52,155 nucleotides of DNA, taken from Mesostigma viride (Eukaryota > Streptophyta > Mesostigmatophyceae > Mesostigmatales > Mesostigmataceae). The position numbers were made by a program, and so were the translations under genes. The stretch is taken from assembly GCA_009746045.1 (NCBI GenBank), contig RPFO01002296.1, positions 1-52,155 of the forward strand. The letters are read 5' to 3'. The notes under the pieces were generated by a model that saw nothing but the letters and a program-made list of their open reading frames with translations, was not told the origin of the DNA and did no database searches. Shown here piece after piece: positions 11,197 through 23,571 of this stretch (position 1 is its first letter; the number at the start of each line of letters is the position of its first letter).

Positions 11197-12384
11197 AGTT
11201 AAAGCGCAATGTGTAGGGATAGATAGATTCCAATGCGCGCGGATAGATTCATCATGAGAATGGTTGGAATGGAGCTTGGTTAAAAATATAGGCTTACAGC
11301 AGGCCGGGCCCACTTCAAATGTTCCGCCGTCCAAGCCAAGTGTGTGACACTTTTGGTCGTTTTTTGCAAAAAAAAAATAAAATTTCGCACGAGTTCGCGT
11401 GATTTTCGCGTGATTTTCGCAAAATTTTCACACATTTTCGCACGATTTCGCACGATTTCGCACAATTTTGCATGATTTCGCACAATTTCGCATGGATTTC
11501 AACCAAGGGTCGTTTTGGGGAGTGACGTTTGACAAAATTTCGCATGAATTCACACACGTTGTGCACATCAAAATTTTTTACCGTCGACATTTTTCACATG
11601 AAATTTCGCACAATTTCAGCAAATTTCGCACAAATTCGCACGATTTCAGCAAATTTCACACGATTTCAGCAAATTTCGCACAATTTCGCACGATTTCGCA
11701 CGACGAATCACTCTGCAGAGTGACGATCGTCGAAAAAGTCAAAAAAACGACCAAAAGTGTCACACTTTTCGGAACATTTGAAGTGGGCCCGGCCAGCACT
11801 CGTGCACGTGAGTGCTTAGACACGAGTTTGCCAAGTCAAGGCAACACACGTGAGACGGGCTCGCAAGAGATCTAACCAGTTGGCACTGGCCTATTCTTTA
11901 TATACTTGTGCACTGTGCTTTGCTAGGCCTGAGCAGCCTCGTCGGCCTGCTCAGTATTAACACCCCCGGTACAGTATTAACAACCTGTACAGCGTCCAGA
12001 TCCTATACAGTAGGTCTGCCATACAGGCACAGTGACCACAGAGTACAGTCCACAGTGATTCTTGCGTCTGCACCCAATAGTCCAGGACTAAGCCTGCGGT
12101 ACCAACAGACCACATTCCTATTTCCTGCGTACGACGTATTAATCCAATACCGTCGTAGGTTCAGCACCTAATTCCTGTCAGCCCAGGAATTACTGTCGAC
12201 CCCATATGCCGTCGGCACATATTCACGCACCACTTAGAAGAACAGCCGGCTCGCGCTCGCGCGCGACCGGGAAGTCGGAACACCATAACTTTCTTGATAC
12301 TTGTCGGAATGAACTCGTTCCGGTGTCGCTGGAATCGCAGAGATATGCCGAATCAGGATCACGCCAATGCGCTTGGCGTTAACT
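11197..12384 (-). repeat. 3' LTR (left), with MITE inside
   Basis: About 690 bp without the 493-bp MITE. Plus-strand ends are AGTTAAAGCG and GGCGTTAACT. Differences from the right LTR include a 3-nt gap near 11254, GTCG versus ATAG near 11940, and a missing GGTTAAG block near 12112. Confidence 0.92.
11302..11794. mobile_element. 493-bp MITE with perfect 25-bp TIRs
   Basis: Begins GGCCGGGCCCACTTCAAATG and ends with its exact reverse complement; a further imperfect inverted block (TGACACTTTTGGTCGTTTTT) lies inside. TSD is AGCA (11298-11301, 11795-11798); the right LTR has the empty site. The interior is mostly ATTTCGCAC/TTTCAGCAA repeats. No coding capacity. Confidence 0.92.
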
Positions 12385-12404
12385 CCAATCCTTTCTTTTC
12401 TTGA
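12385..12404 (-). promoter_or_regulatory. Candidate polypurine tract
   Basis: Minus strand reads AAGAAAAGAAAGGATTGG directly before the left LTR, where second-strand priming is expected. Confidence 0.6.
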
Positions 12405-12451
12405 GCTGTAGCAGCTCACACAAGTCTACATACAAACACACACAATGGGTA

Positions 12452-12571
12452 CTGGACATCCTCCCCGACTACAAGTCACAACCCACTGGGCATGACAGTC
12501 AGCTTGGATTCCTGGACATCCTCCCCGACTACAAGTCACAACCCACTGGGCATGACAGTCAGCTTGGATTC
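12452..12571. repeat. 60-bp tandem duplication
   Basis: Two identical 60-bp units beginning CTGGACATCCTCCCCGACTA, between the pol end and the 3' LTR of the copia-like element. Confidence 0.9.
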
Positions 12572-13188
12572 CTTATTATATGTACATAGCACCCATACTG
12601 GTTCAGGAGCACAAACAAATTACAATGAGTCCCTATCCCTTCCTGCATGGGAGGCTCGTTGTGTTACCCATGTACAAGAGGTTGGCCAACTGTGGCAGCC
12701 CATAGGTGTTCAGTGAAGAACTTGAGAAGTATGTACAACCTTCAGGACCTTAGGCGAAACCCCACAGATCACCCACAACAGCTCATCAGAAAACATTGCT
12801 GACCCCCAGACGGGAGTCGGCGCCGGTCTGCTGCCCCTTATCGAACCAGACACAACATCTACGCGAAGCACATGCAAAACACAAGCTCCTATACTCATTC
12901 CAACCGTGGAAAATCAGGGGACCTGTCGCCACCTCACCAGCATGGTGGATGGGTCAGCCAGTCCGTGAAACTCCGCCTTAAGACGGCACCAGGGAATCGA
13001 ACCCCGCCCACAAACCACAGATCTGGGGAAACCTCAGACTGAGATGAAAACCCCAGATAGACGTCTCTCCATCAGAGACAATGTCAGACATTCCCACACC
13101 AGAGACATGTCTCACCCCTCAAGGTGTGCTCAGGATTATGTACAATCAAGCTCCCAGCCTGATATCCAGAGACTTAAACACCCAGCTC
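12572..13188. other. Untranslated part of the copia-like element
   Basis: No gene seen between RNase H and the LTR. A GGTTCGATTCCC-like box (minus, about 12993-13003) resembles a Pol III B box, but no tRNA fold is visible. Confidence 0.4.
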
Positions 13189-13745
13189 TCAGCTTTTAGA
13201 CAGATAGACCGACTTGACAGTCAGCATTTGAATGAGCTTCCTCAGTACATTGTACTGGGCTGGGGCCTTGTGTGGCAGCTTGGTCAATGCATCAGCAGGG
13301 TTCTCCTCGCCAGGGATATGCTTCAAGTCAACCAAACTGGCCAACTCCTTCAGCAACAAATAATCCAGATCCCGGCTCCTGGCCAGCTGCTTGTGAACAA
13401 ACTGGACCATACCCATGCTGTCTGTTAGCAACAACGTCTCCATCTGCAAGGACCAAGGGGTAACTGAAGCCAGCTCCTTTATGTACAAGCTGGACTGGAT
13501 CCCCTCACATATGGCCCTGCATTCTGCCACATCTGAACTGATACAGACCCTCTTCTGCAGTCTGCTGTACCAGCTGAACAAACTTGCCCTGCTCGATCTG
13601 ATAGAAAGCAAACAGAGCAGCAGATCTCCCCCTGACCTTAGTGACCTGGCGAGCATCCATGGAACTGTCAACAAAGATCTCCAAGGTGTTAGGCTGGGCA
13701 AAGTCAATCCCAGACAAAATCAGATCAGGGGTACTCTCCACCAAC
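13189..13745 (-). pseudogene. Copia-type RNase H, end of pol
   Basis: Minus strand, two overlapping frames. The first part reads LEIFVDSSMDARQVTKVRG and SAALFAFYQIEQGKFVQL; after a frameshift near 13.54 kb it reads SSDVAECRAICEGIQSSLYI, LLLTDSMGMVQFVHKQLARS, LKHIPGEENPADALTK and a short tail. D, E (in VAEC) and D (in LTDS) match the RNase H catalytic order of Ty1/copia pol, and PADALTK matches its usual end. The frameshift makes it inactive as written. Confidence 0.82.
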
Positions 13746-16600
13746 TGGGCTATGACGATCGAGGCTTCTCATCCTTAGCACCTCATCAGGCATTCTGCTG
13801 TGCATCATCAATGATAGGGCCCACAGGTGGCAGCTAACAAACCACGCCCACATGTATGCCTCTCAACTTGGAACATGTCGTGATAAGCACTGACATCTCT
13901 AGTGGCAAGGACCAAGGGATACATATCTGAAGCAAATCCAGCAAACAACGTAATGTTATTCTTAGGCTAGATTGTCCAGATCCCCTCTCGTCGGTCCTTC
14001 AGCCTGCCACATATGCCCTTATCCAGAGCACAGATCAACCCTCACATACAAACTGTACATGTCAGGCTGAAACTCATTCAGGAACAACCATACTGATAAC
14101 CATGAAGCAACCATCATCGCAGGGTACACATAAGCATCAGATGATAGAGGCACTGAGAAGAAAACCCCACCCAGGCTGAATAAGGCACCACACCGTGGAG
14201 CCAACCTTGGGCTACCTCGTGCACAGATCCATATCACATCTGACAGTGTAACACCCCGAGGTCAAACATCAGTAAGGTGTTTCAGTCCCTGAAACATGTC
14301 CTCAGACCAGCCAACTCCCATATTATCACCCTGGGAGAAACCAAATCCTAGGTTTTACAGCAAAACAGTCGTGGACAGAGTAAATCATCCCAAGACCAGC
14401 CAACTCCATAATGAGGAGACAACCAAACTATATGGTTTCACAGCATCACATCTGGGATCAATCATAACTTCCAGGCCAGCCAACTCCAAACTAGGAGGAA
14501 ACCAAATCCTATGGTTTTACAGCAACACACCTGGGAACCATCACAACTTCCATATGCTGATTGTCATACAGCAATCAATCTGAACATGCACAGGCCAGGG
14601 ACAGGGTCAACTGGAATCACACATCCATCATCAGCAACTCACGTATGCAGATGCTGATCTGTATATACCCTCCACAAGCGGCCTTCAGCATTCAGCAGGT
14701 TTCAGATTGCTCTTGAAGCATCCTCTGCAGGCTCCATAGTCCCGGACCTTGTAGACTGGAAATTTTCTTCAGGAAGCTTGTGCCAACCCTTCAAACATAA
14801 TCTGGTTTCTTCTCCATCTGGTAGCCAACTTTAATTAAACATGCTGCACTGTTCCAACATTTTCTTTCTTTTTGAGGACATAATAATTCCCCAAAGCAGC
14901 ATGGTTGCTACAAGAAACCATATATGTAAGCAACTGCCAAAACGGGAGACAAATATAAATCTGGCACTCAGCCATGTATGTATCCCCTGGCAACACTCAG
15001 GTAGACTGTGACCTCGTGCCACTCTGACAGCCTGAACTCAACAGGAAAATCTGGATCCACTTGACAATATTATTAGCCCCCTCAGGACACTGGTCTGCAT
15101 CTCTGGAAACTGGAATCTCTGGAACTCTGGAACTCTTGAATTCTGGAAATCTGGATTTCTGGATTTCTGGCTCATCACCTTCAAGCTCGACAGGTATCAG
15201 GCAGCTGAAGCTGACCGCATCTCACTTGCAGACACAGAACTCTGGACCCAGCAACACTCCAACGTACCACATTGGAGAATCCAGGATTAGGAACCCCCTT
15301 GCAACAGACCCTGCAGGTCTTGTACATAGTATGGGGGAACACTATTATGGATAAACTGTAAATACAGGAGTGATATTGCAGAATATACCATGAACACTGC
15401 TTGGATGAGGAGCAATGCTGCCAATGGTTATATTTTCTGGCAACTAGCTGCCAGTGCATATCGGGTATCATCAGTTTTCCATTAACACTGGAAAGTTAGG
15501 GTTTATTAACCAACTGTTAATTTTCCCCTAAGGCATGTTGAGGCCCTTTCCACGTGTGTCCCAACACAAAGCTAGACACCCAGGGGCAACTTGGCTCACC
15601 GACCAGCAGTTCTCCTGTATGCTGACCAAGATCCCATGTCAGAGACCTGAGCATTGGTATCCACTTTAATGTTAGCAGCCTCAGGACGTAGCACCTGGAT
15701 GAGCATGCTACCCATCTTGGCACCGTCTTGTGCTTTGCCTAGCCAAGACCACAACATTAAAATCTCTCTGGGAATCCTCCCAACGCAGTTATAGGCGCAC
15801 ACCCGATCAGGCCTGGTGTTTGGCCGATCAATCCAGGGGTGCAGCCTGCCTGTCTGCTTGCCCAACCACCGTATATGAAGGTACCCCAGGGGCCTGGCCA
15901 GGGTCACCCTGGGGCCTCGATACAGCTGTAGCAAACTGATCCTCTGCATTACACCTGCAGCTGGCAAAGCTCAGGTACCCAGGTATAACTGACTCCCATC
16001 AGCTTACCTGTCCTTGAATGGCTGATCACAGAACAGGCATATTATTGCTAAGGTGATGTTTCCAAAACCACTCAAAGCATTTATGGCCAACTGGTTTCCA
16101 CCTGGCTCACCACGCCAAGCCCAGCTGCCTAAACCTTGAAAATCGATCAGATGCAAATGCTTGACTTCAGATTGTTGGCACAAATCAAAACATCAAACCG
16201 AACACTTGTTAGACCCTTCCCACACTTCAATCTAGAAGAGGTACTTCCTGGGTCTCGATCACTAATTACACACCAGCACATGGTGGTAACGGCCAACCGC
16301 GAGGCCCTTATCCACACCCTTATACCACTGTAATAAGGGTGCCCTTCCCTGTCATACACTAGACCAGGGGCATTCTGCACAATGCTGTGAGTTGCCCACC
16401 CTCACACATCAATACAGAGATCACATGGGAGCTCACTCAACCTGACCCTGTGCAAACAGGCCAGTCACCAACAACGGTCAAATTATTGCAGTAATTTTGG
16501 AAACACATTCAGCATCTGATCCCCCAGTGTGTTCATGCTTCAAGGAATAGCAACACCATGCTAGACCGAGCCTGGGGCTGTCCCTCACATATCCCTTCAG
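13746..16600 (-). pseudogene. Degenerate pol region of the copia-like element
   Basis: Expected position of RT and integrase. I could not find a YVDD motif. A minus open stretch at 15596-15967 (RPNTRPDRVCAYNCVGRI) faintly recalls the part of copia pol after the integrase core (KPDLSHLRVFG type), but this is weak. Three ~90-bp repeats with CCAGCCAACTCC lie at 14.31-14.56 kb and a TCTGGAATT-type simple repeat at 15.10-15.17 kb. Confidence 0.45.
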
Positions 16601-18501
16601 TTAAGGGGACGGTCCCGGCGCGAATATTTTGGCGCCGAAAAATTCGCGGTACCCGTCCGTACCGTGAAAAAGTGGTGCACGGGGCGCGCACCCCTACCGG
16701 AGCTGGCCATGGCGACGTGCTTTCAGGCAGAGTAGAAAAAGATAGCTCGCGGAATGCAGAGAAACTGAGCGAATCTCAAAGACGATGAGTAAATGATACT
16801 ACTTCGTAGCGGAGTTCGCGTTTTTTGCAGTGTCGATGATTTTATTGATGACCATCGCCACGGGGGTCCAATCTGATGTTTTCGTCGAGAGGAATAAATT
16901 AGAATGCACGCTGGCGGCGGTGATTGTCAGGTTTTATGGGCTTTACCTAGCGTCAAGGATGCGTTTAAATCGTTATTGGTAAAGCTTTAAAAAATTTGCT
17001 GGGTTTCGGCAAGATTTCCGTCATGATCGGTAAGACACTCTCCAGGCTCGCGGGATGCGCGTCTTATTATTCCATGGAAGGTTGTTCTTTCTTGCGCCGC
17101 TGGGCGAAGGACAATTCCGGTAATGGTACGATCATGTGATCAACGTGACCCTATGAATGTTTCGCTTCCTTTATGGGTTATCAACGCAATTTTTCGGCTT
17201 CTTTCCATGCAGTTAGCGCCAGGTATAATGCCATTCCGTGCTGCGCATCGCCAGATTCCTGGCACCTTTCAGTGGTTTTTATGTACGTTGCATGGCTGGG
17301 ATGTGTCAAAGCGTGACCGTGGCATATCGTCAAGTTGTCAGGGATTCGCTGAGTGGTTTCTTGGAAGGAGATTGCTAACAGCACTCAGTTTTGTGTGAAT
17401 CTTGACGCGGCCTTTCTTAGCAGAGGCTTCATTGTGGTTAGAGGCTCACAAGCTTGAGTTTGTTTCTTGGCAAACAATTGCGCTGGAAAGAAAGGTGGCA
17501 GTGGTTTTTCTGAGGGGCATACTGCATGGGTGGAACTGCACGTAGGTAGGGGTCATCGTTGTCTTGTTGGCCTTTCTCCCACTAAAATGGGAGAGCCCTA
17601 ATTCATCTGCTAGCAAGGCAAGGTAACGATGGTAAGAAGCCTTGGCAAGCAGCATGTATGATAATTCTGCTTTCTCTGTGGACTGTCTGTTGTTACCCTT
17701 GTTGGGCAATTAGTGGATATGGCTTTCTAGGGTGTGTTTGAGCTTGGTTTTGGGATGATGCCCACACCATAAACCTGGAATATGCTTTAGAAGTGTTGGC
17801 TAGGCATGTAGAGCTACCTGCCTCATTGTTGTGCACACACGCAACAGGTTGCCCGTGTCGAGGTAAGGCAAGGGCACATGACGTGCCCAGCCACCTCCTT
17901 GTACATGGTGGTCGAATTGGGCATGGTCAGGAGCCTTTTGGATGGCGTAGGAAGTGTTAGTGTGCCTTAATACTCACTAATGCCTTCCTTAGCGTCTGCA
18001 CAGGTGGCCAACTGCCAAAATTAATAACTGCTACAGCTGAGCTCAGAATGCCACCAAACTTTGACAGTGGCTTCTATGGTCATGACAGAATTTGACTTGT
18101 GCTTTTCAGGCCTAATTGATGTGTTATGAGTGTGTATGGGGACGCCCCGCCTAAAAAAGCGTATTTTTGGCCCAAAAATTAATAACTCAAAGGGATGTGC
18201 TGATTTTGTTGATCCAATTAGGTAGAAACAATGTCCCATGACATTTTTATATGGGGTGTGCTTTTTTCATGCAACTGGTTCTCCCACTGTTCTGGGCAAG
18301 ATGTGCCCCGGACAGCGTTTTTTTCTATTTTTAGCTCATAGCCGGTGTATGGCTGGGGGTAGTACCCCCAACAAGTGGTGGTATGCATGCCCAAACATCA
18401 TGTTTATGGTCCCCAAACATCATTCAGTGGTTGTCAGTTGCATTTCTGTAGTTATTAGGGGGGGTAAGTTTTGATATATTTCTATGGGACCCTCCCCTTA
18501 A
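16601..18501 (+). mobile_element. TTAA-target DNA transposon E1 (non-autonomous)
   Basis: Body 16605-18497 (1893 bp) between TTAA TSDs. Left end GGGGACGGTCCC, right end (reverse complement) GGGGAGGGTCCC. A subterminal near-palindrome CGCGAATATTTTGGCGCC... follows the left end, then GGCCATGGCGAC. Near the right end is GGGGGTAGTACCCCCAAC. It aligns along its length with E2 and E3. No transposase gene is visible. TTAA TSDs occur in piggyBac and Kolobok; ends beginning with purines fit Kolobok better, as I recall it. Confidence 0.88.
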
Positions 18502-19445
18502 CAGGAATGATGTACTCAACACCCGCTCGGGGACACACTCAACATACAAGCGGTGGAGAAAACGGCATGTTACTTGGCCCTCAAGCCCCTTCACACGCAG
18601 AACAGCACAACTGTGCTAGCTTCGGCTACTGCATACATGACCCAGAAACAGCACGTCTTCAGCGAGACCTCCGGCTATGGGAACCCTTCAGCTCTCGCCT
18701 TATACGTTATCTGGCTACCCCCGACCAACAAAACCATCCCTGCCTGCCAGTCGCTGACTCAGGAAATGCTGACCTTGTAGGAGCTGCCTGCCAGTCACGT
18801 ACACGCGCGCCAATTACTAATGATGGACGCACCATCCATTAATTCCTTGCAAACTCCACGAGTTCTGCAATCACGGCCTCAATGCCATGATTCTCATAGC
18901 GCCATACCACATATAGCAGTGGAATGCTGAGAGCAAATATGCAATTAACTGCAACCTGCAGCCATCATTTGCCATCGCTCTACATACTCTAGATCTGCCG
19001 CCTGCGACATACCCGGTCGCTCGCGACATACCCAGTCGCCTGCGGCACACCCAGTCGCTCGCGACATACCCAGTCGCCTGCGACTCGCGCCAGCATACTC
19101 GCGTCTCGCCAGGTCGCCTGTGACATTCTAGTCGCCCCGCGATACTTCGCCTGGCCATCCGCTCTTCTTGCTGCCGTCTTTCGCCGCAGTCGATGACCGA
19201 CGTCCTCGCGTCGCAGCAATGCAATCATCACGTCGCGCAGCACTGCCATTATTAATTACAACAACACCGCCGACCTTGCCGCTTGTCGACACCGTCACCC
19301 GCGACTCGGAAAATTAACCAGGAACAACTTCTTCTCGCTGCTCCCCAGATGCCGACGCTCTCTCGTCGCAGTCGACACAACTTCACCCTCTAGCTGCCGA
19401 CACGCCCACACCAGCGCCGTTCACAATCGCTCATCAAGCGGTATA
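18502..19445. other. Internal part of the copia-like element; 20-bp repeats
   Basis: No gene recognised. At about 19003-19095 a ~20-bp unit (CGACATACCCAGTCGCYYG) repeats 4 to 5 times. Gag or protease could have been here but nothing is readable. Confidence 0.4.
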
Positions 19446-22400
19446 CACTCTGGGCTCCAACTTGGGTAAAAAGTGGGGAATTGTGGGTAAATCTAGGGTA
19501 AATGCCGGGTAAAAAATTTTTACCCAAAGGTAAAAACAGGGTAAAGGGAATTTGTGGGTAAAAACAGATGAAAAAATTACCCCGTTTTTACCCAGTTTGA
19601 ACTCGGTATGCCATAGTGTTGGGCAAAAAGGGGGTAAAGTTTTACCACCTGGTAAAAAACAGGTAATTTCCGTTTTACCCACCAGGTAATTTCGGGGTAA
19701 AACTTTACCCACCAGGTAAACTAGGGGAAAAGAACAATTTACCCATATTTACCCTCTTTTTCCCCGAGTGGGCCGGGTGCAGGTGCAGCCCACCCTGGCC
19801 CTCCCATCAAATGACATCGAGGCTTGACCTGAAACTTGTTGCACGTTGCTACTAGGATAAAGGGACGGAAAGAATTTCAGCACCGACGGGGGACGGCGAG
19901 TTCAGCAACGGACGGAAGGAATTTCAGCGGCGACGGGCGACGGGCTAACGGAACCCCATAAACGGTCGGCCCACCAATTTGCTGCGTTCTGCGTCGCGGC
20001 CCAATCACGAAATTTCAAATTTTGATGGCCGCGGGATGACGTTATGGCTGTCGCAGCGACCTGTTTAGTTGGTCGTCCCTGATGTGCAGCTACGTTTTCA
20101 GTGTTGGAGGGTTGGAAACGGGGTTCGAAAGGACAAACGCTCAGTTATTTAGTGACGGGTCTTTGGAACTGCTGGACTGTTGGTGCCGTAAGCTCTTGGA
20201 GAGGGTTGCTAGGAAGACGAACTGTCAGGGTAGGATGTGGCACCGGTCTGACGCCTGGTAAAGCTGCGTTTTTTGTTTGCTGGGCTTTTGAACGGTGATG
20301 AATGCATATTTTTGCTTCCAGGCGGTCCATTTCCATTGTGTTCACGCGAGGAGGGGAGAGGGGATAGGGAGGGGCCGTTTGCTTCCCGGGCGGTTCCATG
20401 GATCAAGTCCCGCCATATGCACATATGCCACCGTCTTTTGCGCTCGGTTTCCTTTTATTTCGGTTTCGCCGCTTTGGAACGTCGTTTCATGCATTAATAT
20501 GCTTCGTGGCCGTCTCTTTGCGTTGTGTTTCCGTCAGCAGCGGGAAAGGAGGCCCGTTTTGCTCGGCCATCACATTCGTTGCGTCTCTTCCCGGATGGGA
20601 GGTATGCCTCCCGCTCTTGGTTGCTGTATTTCGATGGGGAATGCTTTCGAATGCCTTTCCATTCTTTTCCCTGCACCCACGCAGTATTTTTCCGTTGTGT
20701 TTCGGTGAGCCACGGGAATGGAGTCAGCGTAGGCTTAGCGAGCCTCTCCGGTGCGTCATTCCCTGTCGTGCAGGTGTGTCTTTGTTATTCTAACCGCCAG
20801 ATCTGTCGTATTTCGACTTGGAGTGTCATGAAATGTCCATCAACTGATTTGTTGGCAGATTTTGGCTGGGGCAGGTACCGCTTCGGCATGTGCTCCACCA
20901 TTGGGACATGGCTGCAACTACCCCAGTCACCTGCCACCCATCTGACTTGGGCCAACTCATCCCCTTTCTTGTGTTTGTTGCTTCTGCATGGGCTGTTTTG
21001 AAAGCAGGTATGCTGCCTGCGGGGGATGGCCCAGACGCGGCGTGGTATCATGAGCATCAAGCGCGGCTAGGCAAACGGCCGGGGATATAAGCTCTGGATG
21101 TTGATTTTGATTTGGTTTTGTAACTTTTGATGATCAGTTTATAAAGGACCGGAAGGCGGCTTTTAATTTTTCCATTCTTCTCCATTTTCCCTTCTAGTTT
21201 ATGGAGCTCTGCACATGCTTCCCTCCTTTATCGAGGATCGCATTAACGAGGAGAGCATGGTAGACGGTGTGCCTTACATTGGTTGCTCAAGTAACAATGT
21301 GTGTGCCCACGTCCATGTGTGCATGCTCTCTCCCATTCCCTAGGTTCATGGGACACTAGTTTCCCTCGTGCTTTGTAATATATGGCTAGCTTGTTACCTT
21401 GGAATGTGAGTTATGTGCGCTGAAATTAAAGCCCATTAGGCGGTGCATGGTATGCGGTGTGCCTTATTGGTTGCTCAACTATGTGTGTGCCCTGCACGTC
21501 CATGTGTGCATGCTCTCTCCCATTCCCTAGGTCCATGGGATGCTAGTTTCCCTCGTGCTTTATAATATATGGCTACCTTGTCACCTTGGAATAAGTTATG
21601 TACGATGAAAACCAATTAGGCGGTGCATGGTGTGCGGTGTGCCTTGTATTGGTTGCTCAACCATTTGTGTGCTCACGTCCATGTGTGCATACTCTCTCCC
21701 ATTCCATAGGTCCATGGGACGCTAGTTTCCCTCGTGCTTTATATAATATGGCTACCTTGTCACCTTGGAATAAGTTATTTACACCGAAAACAAAGTAGGG
21801 GGGTGCATGATAGATATTGGTCGGTGGTTCCAATCATCTTTAGCAATTTGACTTTTTGTAATGTATGAATGCTTAGATGGAGACGTGCCCATATGAATGA
21901 CTTGGATGTATGGATGTTAATTAACTTTGTTTCGATATCGGATGTTTTTTGTGCATGCGGCATGAACCTTTGTGTGCTTGCAGAATAAACATTGATCTCC
22001 AAGGTTGGTATTGGGCCACATGCTCATCAAGGGCAGCGACTAGTGGCGTTTGACGCCTTTCTAGAGATTGATGCATACGTCCAGACCAAGTGCTTGAAGA
22101 CGGCAAATCGACTTTCGGGGCATTTGTTGCCTAATACAGTAGTTCATACTAGAGTTCGCGCTTTATGGCATACATAGTCAAAACGTTGAAGGGTTGTGCG
22201 TCCATGCTTGGCCATATATGTGAAACAACCAACATGGTTGTTCACTCATGAATGTGTTTCTTGTTTAATGTTAAAATGGATATTATAATTGCAAATCAAT
22301 TTCAAAAATGAATATTCATGTGAGCAAATTTGGTAAAACTAGAGTAAAGCTAGGCTAAAGCGTCCTTACCCCATATTTACCCCACATTTACCCCAACATT

Positions 22401-22711
22401 ACCCCATCTGGAAACCTCGAATACACTAGGGAAAGTATGGGTAAAAATAGGGGAATTAGGGGGTAATAATTTTTACCCGATTATTCCCGGCATTTTACCC
22501 CTTTTTTTTGGGTAAAAAGGGGGTAAAAATGGGGAAAACGTGGCAAAAAGCGGGTAAAAAAAGATTCCCCTTTTTTTACCCAGGGTAAAAAGAGGGGAAA
22601 AACCAGGGTAATATTTTACCTTCAAGGGTAATATTTCCCCATGTTTACCCTCTTTTTCCCCTTGTTTACCCTCTTTTTCCCCACTTTTTACCCAAGTTGG
22701 AGCCCAGAGTG
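19446..22711. mobile_element. CACTA-like DNA transposon (non-autonomous, 3.3 kb)
   Basis: TIRs identical for 35 bp, starting CACTCTGGGCTCCAACTTGG, with TSD ATA (19443-19445, 22712-22714). Both ends are packed with GGGTAAA/TTTACCC subterminal repeats (19446-19770 and about 22330-22711). CACTN ends, 3-bp TSD and subterminal repeats are hallmarks of the EnSpm/CACTA superfamily. No transposase was recognised inside, so it depends on a partner. Confidence 0.88.
21270..21795. repeat. Three ~165-bp tandem units in the CACTA-like element
   Basis: Each has GGTTGCTCAA, GTCCATGTGTGCATRCTCTC, CATGGGAYGCTAGTTTCCCT and a TAATATATGGCTA block. Confidence 0.88.
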
Positions 22712-23571
22712 ATAAAGAGAACTCGATAGCAATCTGCAGCTTTGCAATATAAATCTGGAAAGATTGACGATGGATAACTCGATCCACACCGCACAAACTG
22801 CAACCTTGCAGATGACGCCTCGCGTAGCTCCTCGAGCTCGCGACCAGCACAGCTCGCAGCTATGTCGACTAGTACATGCGCGAAAACTCGCCATGCATAT
22901 ATACTCGACAGTCAACACCAGCCGAGCTTGTCGTACGTAGCCACCACTGCAGCAACATGCTTGACCGCCACCCATGGCAGCGAAACGCCTTCGCTTGACG
23001 ACAAATCTCGAACGCTTGAAACTCGTAGCTTCACTCAGCTGCAAAGCATAGCCATGCCGCAAACCGGAACGCAACCAATGATCTCGACTCGATCCATGCC
23101 GAACCGCATGCGCAGTTGACTCTTGATAAATCTGGATAACTCGATCCATTAAAACCCAGCAACCCACAAGGATCACTAAAACCCGATTCCGCAACATCTT
23201 GTCATCAGGAAATGCGAAACAGCCAGGAGCGCTCGTCAACACGTAGCAGGCCAGCAACGAAACTCATTCGTCGCCAATAACGTGCCCGCAATCTGGATAG
23301 CTCAGGAAACCTTCACGCAGCCAATCCAGCTAGTCCTGGCGTACAAACGCCCACCAACGACCTCCAAGGTAAACTTAGCCTCGGCCGTCGTTGGGAACTC
23401 AACCATTCCCGGAACGCATCATAAACCGATAATCTGCTACGACGTATACGCCCTTCTATCCGCTAGCCTCGATTCCGCGAGTATCCGCAGCAGTCCAGCG
23501 CAGGATTAAACTCGACGATTAAGCCCAGGCAGTAAACCGCCTTGATGGAACCGGAACATCGTTGTAATTTG
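22712..23571. other. 5' internal part of the copia-like element, unreadable
   Basis: On the minus strand this lies just after the 5' LTR, where a primer-binding site and gag should be. The first bases after the LTR (CAAATTACAACGATG) match no tRNA end that I recognise. No gag was found. Confidence 0.4.

Noticed and set aside
12960-13060. tRNA gene on minus (GGTTCGATTCCC box)
   Set aside because: No acceptor stem, D arm or A box could be paired around it.
22340-22711. Interstitial telomere repeats (TTTACCC runs)
   Set aside because: The word is not an exact telomere repeat and lies in the TIR/subterminal zone of the CACTA-like element, mirrored at the other end.
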